DNA of 64,000 nt, from the NCBI RefSeq assembly GCF_029953595.1, contig NZ_CP124535.1:2016001-2080000 (forward strand), given 5' to 3'. Below are positions 9,122 to 19,041 of this stretch, one piece after another (the stretch's first letter is position 1; every line of letters begins with the position of its first letter). The position numbers were made by a program, and so were the translations under genes. This DNA comes from Fuscovulum ytuae (GTDB lineage Bacteria > Pseudomonadota > Alphaproteobacteria > Rhodobacterales > Rhodobacteraceae). The notes below the pieces were generated by a model that had not been told where the DNA came from, made no database searches, and saw only the letters and a list, made by a program, of their open reading frames with translations.

Positions 9122-9529
9122 TCACGCCTCTGGCGTATCCGTATCCACCCCGCCCTGCGCCAGCTTTGCCCGCGCGCTTGCCGCCAGCCGCTCATAACGG
9201 CTGCGGAAGGCCTCGATCTGCTTTTCGTCCAACTCTTCCAGATCCATCAGCGCGTTATGCGCGCCCGCCGTGGCCCGGATCAATTCGTCCAGCTTCAACT
9301 GGATCGCCGCCGTGTCGCGATTCTGGGTGTTCTGGATCAGAAAGACCATGAGGAAGGTCACGATCGTGGTGCCGGTGTTAATGACCAACTGCCATGTATC
9401 GGAAAAGCCGAAGATCGGCCCCGTAACGATCCATGTGACGATCACGCCCAGCGCCAGCAGAAAGGTCGATGGCCGACCCGTCCAGCGCGACACCCGTTTG
9501 GAAATGCCGCCGTAAAAATCTGCGTTCAT
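9122..9529 (-). CDS. Low-affinity iron permease family membrane protein
   Basis: The 135-residue protein begins with a short cytoplasmic stretch, then two hydrophobic segments (about 22-42, [20 protein letters not shown], and about 49-66, [18 protein letters not shown]) joined by the conserved [17 protein letters not shown] region and followed by the [19 protein letters not shown] helix. This is the pattern of the low-affinity iron permease family (PF04120). In bacteria, transport by these proteins is not well shown, so the name is by family. Its start overlaps the stop of the upstream hydrolase gene by 4 bases, so the two are coupled. Confidence 0.85.
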   Translation of the reverse strand: MNADFYGGISKRVSRWTGRPSTFLLALGVIVTWIVTGPIFGFSDTWQLVINTGTTIVTFLMVFLIQNTQNRDTAAIQLKLDELIRATAGAHNALMDLEELDEKQIEAFRSRYERLAASARAKLAQGGVDTDTPEA

Positions 9530-10245
9530 GGCCCCCCCAGCCGTTCCACCGCCGCGCCATAGCCGATGCCGGGGTCGAATTTCCCGTGGCGCAGGAATTC
9601 CACCGCCTCGGCGATGACGACGGGGTTCATCATCATGAATGTGTGGGTCACAGGCAGCACGATATGGTCGGTCATGCCCCGCAGGCGCGTGCTTTCAACC
9701 GATACCTTGCCGTCATCCGCCCCCGGAATGACGCTTGAATAGATCGGGTTCAGCGACCGGTCGCCTGCGATCACGCCAAGCTCGTAATCCGGCAAAGGCA
9801 GCGCCTTGGGCATCGATCCCGCCCCGGTGCCAAGTTCCATCCCCGCCGGGCCGTTTACCCATTCAAAAGCCCCGATATCGCCAAAGGCATCCACCAGTTC
9901 CGATCCACCATTGGGCGGGGCCAGCATCACCACCCGCCCCATCACCTGTGGTCGATGCAGGGCCAGCCAGCCCCGCGCAAGGATGCCACCCATGGAATGG
10001 GTGACGAAATGCACCCGCTCCGCCCCGCATTCCGCCACTGCTGCGCCGACGCGGGGGATAAGCTCTTCAATTGGAAACTCTGTCGATGGATAGCCTTCGT
10101 TCACCACGTGATAGCCCTGCGCCTCCAAGGCCGCCGCCATCGGCACAAGCGATGTAGAGGTCCGCGCCAGACCATGCAGCAGCACCACGCAATCCGCCTG
10201 CACCGGCGTGGCCAGAAGGAAAAGGGGAAATACCAGCCGGATCAT
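9526..10245 (-). CDS. Secreted alpha/beta hydrolase (lipase / PGAP1-like)
   Basis: The 239-residue precursor starts with a clear signal peptide ([17 protein letters not shown], cleavage after about residue 17). The mature part has the alpha/beta-hydrolase motifs: [10 protein letters not shown] (oxyanion loop, about 20-29) and the nucleophile elbow THSMGG with Ser84; a likely catalytic His is His201 in VTHTFMM. It resembles secreted lipase or PGAP1-like esterases. The substrate is unknown; a lipid or ester in the periplasm is likely. It is the first gene of a two-gene unit with the iron-permease-like protein, an association I cannot explain. Confidence 0.82.
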   Translation of the reverse strand: MIRLVFPLFLLATPVQADCVVLLHGLARTSTSLVPMAAALEAQGYHVVNEGYPSTEFPIEELIPRVGAAVAECGAERVHFVTHSMGGILARGWLALHRPQVMGRVVMLAPPNGGSELVDAFGDIGAFEWVNGPAGMELGTGAGSMPKALPLPDYELGVIAGDRSLNPIYSSVIPGADDGKVSVESTRLRGMTDHIVLPVTHTFMMMNPVVIAEAVEFLRHGKFDPGIGYGAAVERLGGP

Positions 10246-10300
10246 GGGGCAAGATTACCCCGGCCATGACAAAAGGCCAAATCCCAAGCGCGCGATCCTG

Positions 10301-10326
10301 CCCCTTCATCTTGGCCCAAATACTCA
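10301..10326. repeat. 26-bp dispersed intergenic repeat, copy 1
   Basis: Identical over 26 bases to 13617-13642 and 23173-23198; the core is CTTCATCTTGGCCCAAATAC. This copy lies between the divergent starts of the hydrolase and Nudix genes. I recall variants of this sequence being common in Rhodobacteraceae intergenic regions; the function is unknown. Confidence 0.85.
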
Positions 10327-10451
10327 TCTGCCGCCCTGTCCGCCCGCGCCGCCGCATCCGGCCGGGAAACCCGCCCATGCGAAGCCCGGACCGTCGCAGA
10401 ATACCCGCATTCCCATTTACAAACCCACCGCCCCGCGCCACGCTGCGGCCC

Positions 10452-10904
10452 ATGCCCTATCGCCCGCACCGCATCGCCGCCCGCGCCCTGATCCTGCACG
10501 AGGACCGCCTTCTCCTCGTCAATGCCTATCCGTCCGGCAAATCCGATCTCTGGTGCGCGCCCGGCGGAGGGCTGAATTCCGGCCAGTCGATCCCCGACAA
10601 TCTCGCCCGTGAGGTGATGGAAGAGACGGGCCTCACCATCGCCGTCCATGCCCCGGCCATGGTCAATGAATTCCACGACCCGGCAACCGGCTTTCACCAG
10701 ATCGACCTCTTCTTCCATGCCACGATCACGGGCGGCAGCCTTGATCCGCGCTGGAAAGACCCCGAAGGCATCGTCACCGATCGCCATTTCTTCAGCCGCG
10801 AAGACCTGACCCTTGGGCGCATCCGGTTCAAGCCCGACAGCCTGCCCGCCGCTGCATGGGGGGACGTGCCGCTTTATGACCCGTTGGAGCGGATCGTCCG
10901 ATGA
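10452..10904 (+). CDS. Nudix hydrolase
   Basis: The 150-residue protein has a Nudix box from about residue 38 to 60: GGLNSGQ, then REVMEETGL. The catalytic REVMEE part is intact, but the first conserved Glu of the G-x5-E pattern is Gln here. Nudix enzymes cleave nucleoside diphosphate-linked compounds; the substrate cannot be told. The ATG chosen (MPYRPHRIAARALIL) starts directly at the domain; a longer frame upstream runs through the dispersed repeat and is unlikely to be coding. Its stop overlaps the next start (ATGA), so it is coupled to the Gre-like gene. Confidence 0.85.
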   Translation: MPYRPHRIAARALILHEDRLLLVNAYPSGKSDLWCAPGGGLNSGQSIPDNLAREVMEETGLTIAVHAPAMVNEFHDPATGFHQIDLFFHATITGGSLDPRWKDPEGIVTDRHFFSREDLTLGRIRFKPDSLPAAAWGDVPLYDPLERIVR

Positions 10905-11392
10905 GCCGCGCCTTCGTCAAGGAAGGCGATGGCGCGCTTGACCCCCTGCCCGATCTGCCGATCTCGCCCTATCCCAACCATGTCACCCCTACGGGCCTTG
11001 CGGCGCTCCATTCCCGCCTGCGCGACACACAGGCACGTCTGGCCGCCCTGAAAGCCCGCCCTGACAGGCTGGACAAACTCCCCGAGGCCGCTGCCGAACG
11101 CGACATCCGCTATCTTGAGGCGCGCCTGCGCTCGGCCATCCTGATCGACCCGGCCACCTTTCCCCTGACCGAGGTCGCCTTTGGCCTGATCGTCACCGTC
11201 CTTGATGACGAAGGCCGCGAACAGCGCTTTCAGATCACGGGCGAGGATGAGGCCGATCCCCCGCAGGGCAGGATTTCCCCGCAATCCCCGCTTGCTCGGA
11301 TATTGATAGGTGCGTCGGTCGGGGATGTGGTAACTTGGGTAAAGCCGTCGGGTAGGACGGAACTTGAGGTCATCACCATAGCCCATCCATGA
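10901..11392 (+). CDS. GreA/GreB-family transcription elongation factor-like protein
   Basis: The 163-residue protein has a coiled-coil-like N-terminal half (TGLAALHSRLRDTQARLAAL, about 31-50) and a C-terminal FKBP-like half with PLTEVAFGLIVTVLDDEG and RISPQSPLARILIGASVGD, the pattern of GreA/GreB C-terminal domains. Gre factors rescue backtracked RNA polymerase by stimulating transcript cleavage. The MSRAFVKEGDG start resembles GreB-type proteins. Whether the acidic residues at the coiled-coil tip are competent cannot be judged by eye. It is coupled by 4-base overlaps to the Nudix gene before and the GNAT gene after it. Confidence 0.8.
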   Translation: MSRAFVKEGDGALDPLPDLPISPYPNHVTPTGLAALHSRLRDTQARLAALKARPDRLDKLPEAAAERDIRYLEARLRSAILIDPATFPLTEVAFGLIVTVLDDEGREQRFQITGEDEADPPQGRISPQSPLARILIGASVGDVVTWVKPSGRTELEVITIAHP

Positions 11393-11865
11393 TCCGGCCC
11401 CTCTTCCCCGAAACCGACCTGCCCGCCGTCGCCATCTTTCTGCAAGAGGCGGCGGATTACTACATCCTCGCCGATGGCGAGGCCCCCGGCCCCTCGGCCG
11501 CACGAGAGTATTTCACCGATTGCCCGCCGGGCTGCGATCCGACGCAATCCATTCGGCTGGGTCTGTTCCGCGAAAGTCGGCTGGCAGGGCTTGCAGAACT
11601 CAGTTTCGGGTTTCCTGCACCGGGGGATGCCTATCTCGGCCTTCTGATCCTTGCCCCTTGGGTGCGCGGCCAAGGTCACGGCGCGCGAATGCTTTCGCAT
11701 ATCGAGGATCTGTCGCGTGCGGCGGGCGCCCCTGCCCTTTATCTCGCCGTGCTCGAGTCCAATCCCCGCGGCCGCACCTTCTGGGAACGCGAAGGCTTCC
11801 GCCCCACCGGGGTCACCCGGCACGACGGCCGCAACCTCATCCATCGCCTTTCAAAGCCGCTCTAG
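11389..11865 (+). CDS. GNAT family N-acetyltransferase
   Basis: A 158-residue single-domain acetyltransferase. The acetyl-CoA-binding motif is WVRGQGHGARML (about residues 89-100), followed by ALYLAVLESNPRGRTFWEREGF, the usual beta5-alpha4 region. The substrate is unknown. The ATG overlaps the Gre-like stop by 4 bases. Its last 29 bases overlap the convergent EamA gene, so the two transcripts are complementary at their 3' ends. Confidence 0.88.
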   Translation: MIRPLFPETDLPAVAIFLQEAADYYILADGEAPGPSAAREYFTDCPPGCDPTQSIRLGLFRESRLAGLAELSFGFPAPGDAYLGLLILAPWVRGQGHGARMLSHIEDLSRAAGAPALYLAVLESNPRGRTFWEREGFRPTGVTRHDGRNLIHRLSKPL

Positions 11866-12676
11866 GCAGGCTGGCCAGCAGCACGCCCCCCAGAACCAGC
11901 GCCGCCGCCAGCGCAAAGCGCCAGCCGACACCCTCCCCGATCAGCACAGCCCCGCCCGCTGCCGCGATCAATGGCACCGTCAGCTGCGCCACCCCCGCAC
12001 GCGCGGCCCCCAGTGCAGGCAGCACGGCATACCACAGCGCATAGCCAAGGCCCGACGTGACGGCCCCCGACAGCACCGCCAGCACGACGCCCCAAGCCGT
12101 AACCGCCTCAAACTCCACCCCAACCGCCAGCGCCACCCCCGCCGCCGGGATCAGCGCCAGCGCGAAATTTCCCGCCGTTGCCGCCAGCGCATCCCGCGCC
12201 CCGCGCCCGGCCAATGAATAGATGCCCCAGCCCAGACCCGCCGCCGCCATGGCGGCAAAGCCCGTCCAAGCCCCACCTGCCGGGGCCACCAGCACGGCCA
12301 GCCCCGCCAAGGCCAGCCCCGCCCCCGCCCAGCGCCGCATGGGCACCGCCTCGCCCGACAGCAGCGCACCGCCGAACATCGTCATCTGCACGACACCAAA
12401 CAGGATCAGCGCCCCGGTCCCCGCATCCAGATGCCCATAGGCCAGCGAAAAGCCGAACAGATAGACCGCCAGCCCCGCCACGCCTGCAATCGTCGCCCCG
12501 CGCCAGCCCCGCCCCCGGATCGCGACCAGCGCCAACAGAACCACCGCCCCTGCCAGCAGACGGATCAGCGCAAACTCCACCGCCCCGATCTCGCCCGCGC
12601 CAACCGCCAGACGGTTCAAAACCGAATTTGCCGCGAAGGCCACCATCACCAGCGCGGTCAGCAAAAACAGTCTCAT
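11837..12676 (-). CDS. EamA/DMT-family exporter 1
   Basis: The 279-residue protein is nearly all hydrophobic with about ten predicted membrane segments in two EamA repeats (about 1-135 and 140-275), typical of drug/metabolite exporters such as RhaT/YdcZ relatives. Glycine- and alanine-rich helices and the ALIRLLAGAVVLLAL segment after helix 1 fit the family. The substrate is unknown. It is coupled by a 4-base overlap to a second, diverged EamA gene, so the pair might act as a heterodimer or be two separate exporters. Confidence 0.85.
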   Translation of the reverse strand: MRLFLLTALVMVAFAANSVLNRLAVGAGEIGAVEFALIRLLAGAVVLLALVAIRGRGWRGATIAGVAGLAVYLFGFSLAYGHLDAGTGALILFGVVQMTMFGGALLSGEAVPMRRWAGAGLALAGLAVLVAPAGGAWTGFAAMAAAGLGWGIYSLAGRGARDALAATAGNFALALIPAAGVALAVGVEFEAVTAWGVVLAVLSGAVTSGLGYALWYAVLPALGAARAGVAQLTVPLIAAAGGAVLIGEGVGWRFALAAALVLGGVLLASLPRAALKGDG

Positions 12677-13578
12677 GCCCGCGCCTTTGCGGGGGGCGAC
12701 GAGGTGGCAAAAAGAACGCCCCCCAGCGCGATGGGAAAGCCGATCAGATGAAAAGCCTCCAACCGCTCGCCCAGAAAGACCACGGCCAAGCCTGCGCCGA
12801 AGACGGGCATCAGATGCAGGAAAAAGACCGACCGCGACGGTCCGATCCGCGCCACGGCAGCATTATAGGACAAGAGCGCAACGACAGATGCAAAGATGCC
12901 TGTATACAGCACCGACCCGATCCCCGCCGCCGTCAGCGGCACGCTCATCCCCTGCGCCACCTCCCACAGATGCAAGGGCAGGATGAACCCCGCCCCCATC
13001 ACGGCAATGAAAAAGGTCAGACCCACCGGCGACAGTGCCTTGGGCTTGAACTTCAGCAGCACCGAATACAGCCCCCAGACCACCAGCGCCGCCAAAATCC
13101 ACGCATCCCCAACATTGAAATGCAGGTCCAACAGTCGCCCCGGATCGCCCCGCGCAATGATGAAGGCCACGCCGCAGAAACTTACCCCGATCCCCGCCGC
13201 CTGCCGCGCCGTCAACCTTTCGCGCAAGACAATCCATGCGATGATGACGATGAAAACAGGCATCGTCGCGCTAACCAGCAGGGCGTTGATCGCCTCTGTC
13301 GAATGCAGGCCGATATAGGTCATCGACTGGAACATCGCCGCCGACAGCAGGGCCATCCCCGCGACCAGTGGCAGATGCGCCCGCACCACCGCCCAATCCG
13401 ACCGCAGCCGCGACCAGCCAAATGGCAAAAGGATCATCGCCGCCAAGGCCCAGCGCCAGAAGGTCAGGCCGAATGGTGGGACGTCGGCGCGGATCGCCCG
13501 CCCCAGCACCCAATTGCCCGCCCAACACAGCGACGCCAACGCCGCCAGCCCCGCTGCGATCATGAAATTCCTGTTCAT
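12673..13578 (-). CDS. EamA/DMT-family exporter 2
   Basis: This 301-residue protein starts at MNRNFMIAAGLAALASLCWAG, where the N-terminal membrane helix with the conserved ASLCWAGNWVLGR motif begins; upstream in-frame Met codons would add non-conserved sequence running into the repeat region. It has about ten membrane segments in two EamA domains (about 8-142 and 155-290), with PxxLTFWRW after helix 1 and GERLEAFHLIGFPIALGGV at the end. It is a predicted small-molecule exporter. The first gene of the pair, it probably drives expression of the exporter downstream. Confidence 0.88.
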   Translation of the reverse strand: MNRNFMIAAGLAALASLCWAGNWVLGRAIRADVPPFGLTFWRWALAAMILLPFGWSRLRSDWAVVRAHLPLVAGMALLSAAMFQSMTYIGLHSTEAINALLVSATMPVFIVIIAWIVLRERLTARQAAGIGVSFCGVAFIIARGDPGRLLDLHFNVGDAWILAALVVWGLYSVLLKFKPKALSPVGLTFFIAVMGAGFILPLHLWEVAQGMSVPLTAAGIGSVLYTGIFASVVALLSYNAAVARIGPSRSVFFLHLMPVFGAGLAVVFLGERLEAFHLIGFPIALGGVLFATSSPPAKARA

Positions 13579-13616
13579 GGCGCGCAGCCTAACGCCGCCA
13601 CGGGAAAGGCAAAAGC

Positions 13617-13642
13617 CCCCTTCATCTTGGCCCAAATACTCA
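13617..13642. repeat. 26-bp dispersed intergenic repeat, copy 2
   Basis: Identical to 10301-10326 and 23173-23198 over all 26 bases. This copy lies 38 bases upstream of the EamA 2 start and downstream of groEL. Confidence 0.85.
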
Positions 13643-13740
13643 AATAAACCGTCGCCCCCCCGCGCAACGCAGGGCAGGAGGCGGGCGTCCCGCAGGATGG
13701 GACATCCCGCGCCGCAGTTGCATCCACACAAGCCGGAAAG

Positions 13741-13769
13741 AAAAAGGGGCGGCCCTGCGGCCGCCCCTT
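13741..13769 (-). terminator. Intrinsic terminator after groESL
   Basis: An 11-bp perfect GC-rich stem AAGGGGCGGCC with a CTGC loop. On the minus strand it is followed by a run of five T, 24 bases beyond the groEL stop. Confidence 0.85.
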
Positions 13770-13792
13770 CCCCATCCGATCCCGAAAGGGGA

Positions 13793-15460
<1,668 letters not shown>

Positions 15461-15507
15461 TCATGCGGGCATCTGCCCGTAGGGTGGGGTTCAACCCCAC
15501 CGGCGCA

Positions 15508-15795
15508 TCACGAGATGATCCCGAGGATGTCGCTTTCTTTCATGATCAGCAGCTCTTCGCCGTTGACGGTCACTTCGGTGCCCGACCATTTGCCGAACAG
15601 CACGCGGTCACCCGACTTCACGGCCGGAGCGATGAGTTCGCCCGAATCCTTGCGCGCGCCGTCGCCCACGGCGACGATCTCACCCTCGGCGGGCTTTTCC
15701 TTGGCGGTATCGGGGATGATCAGACCGCCCTTGGTCTTTTCGTCGCTCTGGACGCGGCGGACCAGCACACGGTCATGCAGCGGTTTGAATGCCAT
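15508..15795 (-). CDS. groES: 10 kDa co-chaperonin GroES
   Basis: The 95-residue protein begins [15 protein letters not shown] and contains the mobile-loop region [19 protein letters not shown], all standard for GroES, which caps GroEL rings. The start at 15795 is supported by GGGAG about 10 bases upstream; an upstream in-frame ATG would add an 11-residue extension overlapping the promoter side. It is the first gene of the groESL operon, with a perfect HrcA operator 38 bases before the start codon. Confidence 0.97.
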   Translation of the reverse strand: MAFKPLHDRVLVRRVQSDEKTKGGLIIPDTAKEKPAEGEIVAVGDGARKDSGELIAPAVKSGDRVLFGKWSGTEVTVNGEELLIMKESDILGIIS

Positions 15796-15832
15796 CTGAG
15801 AACACTCCCTAGGTTCCAGGTTCATGTTGATC

Positions 15833-15859
15833 TTAGCACTCGCATTGGCTGAGTGCTAA
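15833..15859 (-). promoter_or_regulatory. CIRCE operator (HrcA site) of groESL
   Basis: A perfect CIRCE inverted repeat: TTAGCACTC, 9 bases, GAGTGCTAA. This is the known binding site of the heat-shock repressor HrcA. It lies just downstream of the candidate -10 element, so bound HrcA would block transcription. Confidence 0.97.
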
Positions 15860-15867
15860 CGACGCTT

Positions 15868-15896
15868 CAGTTAGGCAATGCCCTTCGACCTGTCAA
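15868..15896 (-). promoter_or_regulatory. Candidate promoter of groESL
   Basis: On the minus strand there is a perfect -35 TTGACA (15891-15896), a 17-base spacer and a weak -10 TAACTG (15868-15873), directly upstream of CIRCE. The -35 and position are convincing; the -10 is poor. Confidence 0.55.
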
Positions 15897-16009
15897 CACC
15901 CCCGGCCCGCTGCATTGTGTGAAAATTCCGCGACATCCGCCGCGCCCCCTTTTCTCACCCCGTTGCCGATGCCACCTTTGCCGCATTCCGTCCGGTCAAG
16001 GATGCGCCC

Positions 16010-17020
16010 ATGGTTCCCGCCCGCTTGTCCACAGTCCTTCTGGCGCTTGCGTTGACCCTCACGGTCGCGCTGCCCGCGGCGCGGGCCGAATGCGTGGGGG
16101 AAAACCTGATCGATTCGATGCCCGAGGCCGAACGCCGCGCGCTTTTCGATGCCGCCGACCGGGTGCCCTATCCGCGCGGCAATTTCTGGCGTGCCACGCG
16201 GGGCGACCAGACCATCCACCTGATCGGCACCTATCACCTCGACGATCCGCGCCACGCCGCCACCATGGACCGCATCTCCCCCCTGATCGACAGCGCCTCC
16301 ACCGTTCTGGTCGAGGCCGGGCCAGATGAGGAAGCCGCCCTCATGTCCGACCTCGCGCGCGACCCTTCTCTCATGGTGCAGACCGAAGGCCCCACCCTGC
16401 GCGAGGCACTCACCGACCCGGAATGGCAACTTCTGTCCGATGCGATGCGCGAACGCGGGATGCCGCCCTTCATGGTGTCGAAGTTCCGGCCTTGGTATGT
16501 CTCCATGCTGCTGGCCCTGCCCGCCTGCGGGCTGGACGGGATGGAGGAGGGCATGGGCGGGCTGGATGGCCTAGTCATCGCCCGCGCGCAGGAAAACGGC
16601 ATTCCGCTGCAAGCGCTGGAAAGTCATGACACCGTTTTCCGCCTCTTCGCCGCCATGTCGTTGGAGGATCAGTTGGCGATGATCCGCTCTTCCCTCGCGC
16701 TTGAACCCATCTCGGCGGATTATTCCGTCACGCTGGCCGATGCCTATTTCCAAGGGGAAAGCCGTGTGATCTGGGAACTGACCCGCGCGCTGTCCTTGCG
16801 TCTGCCGGGGCAGGACCCCGCACAGATCGAGGCCGATTTCGCCCGCATGGAACAGGTGTTGATGACAGATCGCAACCGCGCCTGGATCCCCGTCCTTGTC
16901 ACGGCGGCAGAGGAAGGTCCGGTCCTTGCGGCCTTCGGCGCCCTTCACCTGCCGGGGGATACCGGCGTGCTGCGCCTCTTGGAAGAGGCGGGCTTTGCGC
17001 TGGAACGCCTGCCGCTTTGA
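16010..17020 (+). CDS. TraB/GumN family protein (secreted)
   Basis: The 336-residue precursor has a signal peptide (LSTVLLALALTLTVALPAARA, split around residue 26) and the TraB/GumN domain: HLIGTYHLDDPRH (about 69-81), GGLDGLVIARAQENG in the middle and FGALHLPGDTGVLRLLEEAGF at the end. The paired GTYH and ALHLPGD motifs are the usual family hallmarks and are thought to form a metal or catalytic site. Family members are suggested peptidase-like proteins, but activity is unproven in most. It stands alone, convergent with the sulfotransferase gene 9 bases away. Confidence 0.88.
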   Translation: MVPARLSTVLLALALTLTVALPAARAECVGENLIDSMPEAERRALFDAADRVPYPRGNFWRATRGDQTIHLIGTYHLDDPRHAATMDRISPLIDSASTVLVEAGPDEEAALMSDLARDPSLMVQTEGPTLREALTDPEWQLLSDAMRERGMPPFMVSKFRPWYVSMLLALPACGLDGMEEGMGGLDGLVIARAQENGIPLQALESHDTVFRLFAAMSLEDQLAMIRSSLALEPISADYSVTLADAYFQGESRVIWELTRALSLRLPGQDPAQIEADFARMEQVLMTDRNRAWIPVLVTAAEEGPVLAAFGALHLPGDTGVLRLLEEAGFALERLPL

Positions 17021-17029
17021 CCCCTGCCC

Positions 17030-17833
17030 CTAAACCTCGTCATAAAGGCGCATGAGCAAACGGTGCAGCTTGGCATCGTTGTGAAAGCGCCTCTCGACGA
17101 TCTCGATCAGCTCTTCCGAAATGCTTTCCGTCGGCGGGATCAGCGCGACATTCACCCGCCGCTCCTCTAGCCCCGTCAGTCCATGCGTCCGCGCCAGATG
17201 GGCAAGGGATGCCGTCATCCGCTCGGTCACGCCAAGAAAGCTGTAATGCATCGTGAACCGCGCCAGCGCGCGATCAAAGGAATCCACCCAACCGATGGCC
17301 TGTGTCATCTGCAGGTCAAAGGGCTGTTGGCGGGCATAGCTTTCCACATCGGCAAATCGCTTGCGAAACGCGCCATGCCCCGGATGCGCCTCGGATCGGT
17401 TGTAGTTGAAGTTCGACACCAGCCGCGCCAGTGGGTCGCGCAGCAATGCCCCGCATTTCAACGGCAGGTCCTGCTGGTGCAAAGTCTGCAATTCCTTCCA
17501 GCCGAAATGGCCCATGACCACTTGCCGCATTGGCTTTTGCGTCTGCAGATAAAGCGCCTGCCGCACCTGCAGGCGAAAGTTCCGCTCCACATGCGGCCAT
17601 GCCACCGATCGGAATTTGGTAAAGGCCGCCGCCAAGCTTTCGCCCAAAGACATGCCCGCCGTCTTGGGGATATGCACAAAGAACATCAGATCGGCATCCG
17701 AGGCGAACCGCCCCTCTTGCGTCCAGCGCGGCCCAAAGCGGTGAAGAAACGCCTCCATCGTCTTGACCGTCGTGCCAAATTCCTTGGCCAGATCGCGGGC
17801 CACCCGGCGCGCGGCATTTCCGTCCCCAACCAT
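17030..17833 (-). CDS. PAPS-dependent sulfotransferase family protein
   Basis: From the ATG at 17833 the protein has 267 residues; a GTG at 17911 would add 26 more, and neither start has a good ribosome site. Sulfotransferase motifs are FVHIPKTAG (residues 52-60, the 5'-phosphosulfate loop) and LRDPLARLVSNFNYNRS (about 131-147, the 3'-phosphate site). This pattern is that of the family 2 or heparan-type sulfotransferases that modify carbohydrates; some bacterial members act on surface glycans. The acceptor is unknown. PAPS would come from the Sat-CysC fusion of this window. Confidence 0.82.
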   Translation of the reverse strand: MVGDGNAARRVARDLAKEFGTTVKTMEAFLHRFGPRWTQEGRFASDADLMFFVHIPKTAGMSLGESLAAAFTKFRSVAWPHVERNFRLQVRQALYLQTQKPMRQVVMGHFGWKELQTLHQQDLPLKCGALLRDPLARLVSNFNYNRSEAHPGHGAFRKRFADVESYARQQPFDLQMTQAIGWVDSFDRALARFTMHYSFLGVTERMTASLAHLARTHGLTGLEERRVNVALIPPTESISEELIEIVERRFHNDAKLHRLLMRLYDEV

Positions 17834-18027
17834 ACTCGCTACCCGCAACAGACCCGGATTACCCTCCCTGAGTGCCCCGGACCCTCGCCTCCAGTCAACC
17901 CGCTGACCCACCTAGCGGCAAACCCGCGCCTTCCTGCCGCAGCGCAGCATTTCCGCATGGCCAAGCGTGACAAGCCTGCGCAGCTTGCCTATAAGCGCGG
18001 CAAAATCACCCATCCAAGGCGTATGTC

Positions 18028-18948
18028 ATGACCACCCTCGTTTTCGGCCACAAATCCCCCGACACCGACTCGACCGGATCGCCCATCATCTGGGCCTGGT
18101 ATCTGTCCGAGGTGATGGGCACCCCCGCCAAACCCGTCCTTCTGGGCGAACCCAATACCGAAGCCGCCTTCGTGCTGAAACATTGGGGCCTTGAGAAACC
18201 CGCCATCATCGCCGACGTGACCGCCGATGACCATGTGGTTATCGTCGACACCAACAACCCCGCCGAACTGCCGCCCTCGATCAACGAGGCCAAGATTCAA
18301 GGCATCATCGACCACCACCTGCTGGTGGGCGGCATCAAGACCAAGACGCCGATCGACATCACGATCCGCCCGCTCGCCTGCACGGCCACCATCATGCATG
18401 ATCTGATGGGCGCTGCCGTGGCGCAGGCCCCGAAGGCGATCAAGGGCGCGATGCTGTCTTGCATCCTGTCCGACACGCTGGAATTCCGCTCGCCCACCAC
18501 CACGCCGCATGACCGCGCGGTGGCCGAGAAACTCGCCGCCGATCTGGGCGTGGACATGGGCGATCTGGCATCGAAGATGTTCGAGGCGAAATCTGACGTC
18601 TCGGCCTTCTCGGATGCGGAACTCCTTCGCATGGACAGCAAGGAATACACCGTCGCGGGCAAGGAATTGCGCGTCTCGGTCCTTGAAACCACCGCGCCGA
18701 AAGTCGTTCTGGATCGCAAGGACAGCCTGATGGCGTCGATGGTCGATGTGGCCAAGGAAGACGGGGCCGATCAGGTGCTTCTCTTTGTCGTGGACATCAT
18801 CCGCGAAGAGGCGACCCTTCTGGTGCCCAACGATCTGGTCAAGCAGATCGCCGAAGCCTCCTTCGGCTGCACCGTCACGGGCGATACCGTCGTCCTGCCG
18901 GGGATCATGTCGCGCAAAAAGCAGATCATCCCGGCGCTGAAACTGTAA
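18028..18948 (+). CDS. ppaC: Manganese-dependent inorganic pyrophosphatase
   Basis: This 306-residue family II pyrophosphatase has the DHH layout: FGHKSPDTDS (residues 6-15), VIVDTNNP, GIIDHHL (DHH motif near 95-98) and the C-terminal DHHA2 signature MSRKKQIIP. It hydrolyses pyrophosphate and so drives biosynthetic reactions; metal ligands His, Asp and the DHH histidines are all present. No CBS regulatory insert is seen. An imperfect 15-bp hairpin begins within the stop codon, followed by a better terminator at 18983-19008. Confidence 0.96.
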   Translation: MTTLVFGHKSPDTDSTGSPIIWAWYLSEVMGTPAKPVLLGEPNTEAAFVLKHWGLEKPAIIADVTADDHVVIVDTNNPAELPPSINEAKIQGIIDHHLLVGGIKTKTPIDITIRPLACTATIMHDLMGAAVAQAPKAIKGAMLSCILSDTLEFRSPTTTPHDRAVAEKLAADLGVDMGDLASKMFEAKSDVSAFSDAELLRMDSKEYTVAGKELRVSVLETTAPKVVLDRKDSLMASMVDVAKEDGADQVLLFVVDIIREEATLLVPNDLVKQIAEASFGCTVTGDTVVLPGIMSRKKQIIPALKL

Positions 18949-18982
18949 GGTAGGATAGGCAACATTGCCCATCCTGCCTTGG

Positions 18983-19008
18983 GGCCGGGGCGCAAGCTCC
19001 GGCCTTTT
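18983..19008 (+). terminator. Intrinsic terminator after ppaC
   Basis: A 9-bp stem GGCCGGGGC with one G-T pair, GCAA loop, followed by TTTT. It is close to the next gene start (19042), so that gene either has its own promoter inside this region or relies on read-through. Confidence 0.7.
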
Positions 19009-19041
19009 CCCATCCTGCCCCCGCGCGGAAAGGCCTGCCCC

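Noticed and set aside
12178..13647. A 489-codon plus-strand Pro/Arg-rich frame
   Set aside because: Antisense to the two EamA exporters; the composition is that of reversed membrane-protein codons.
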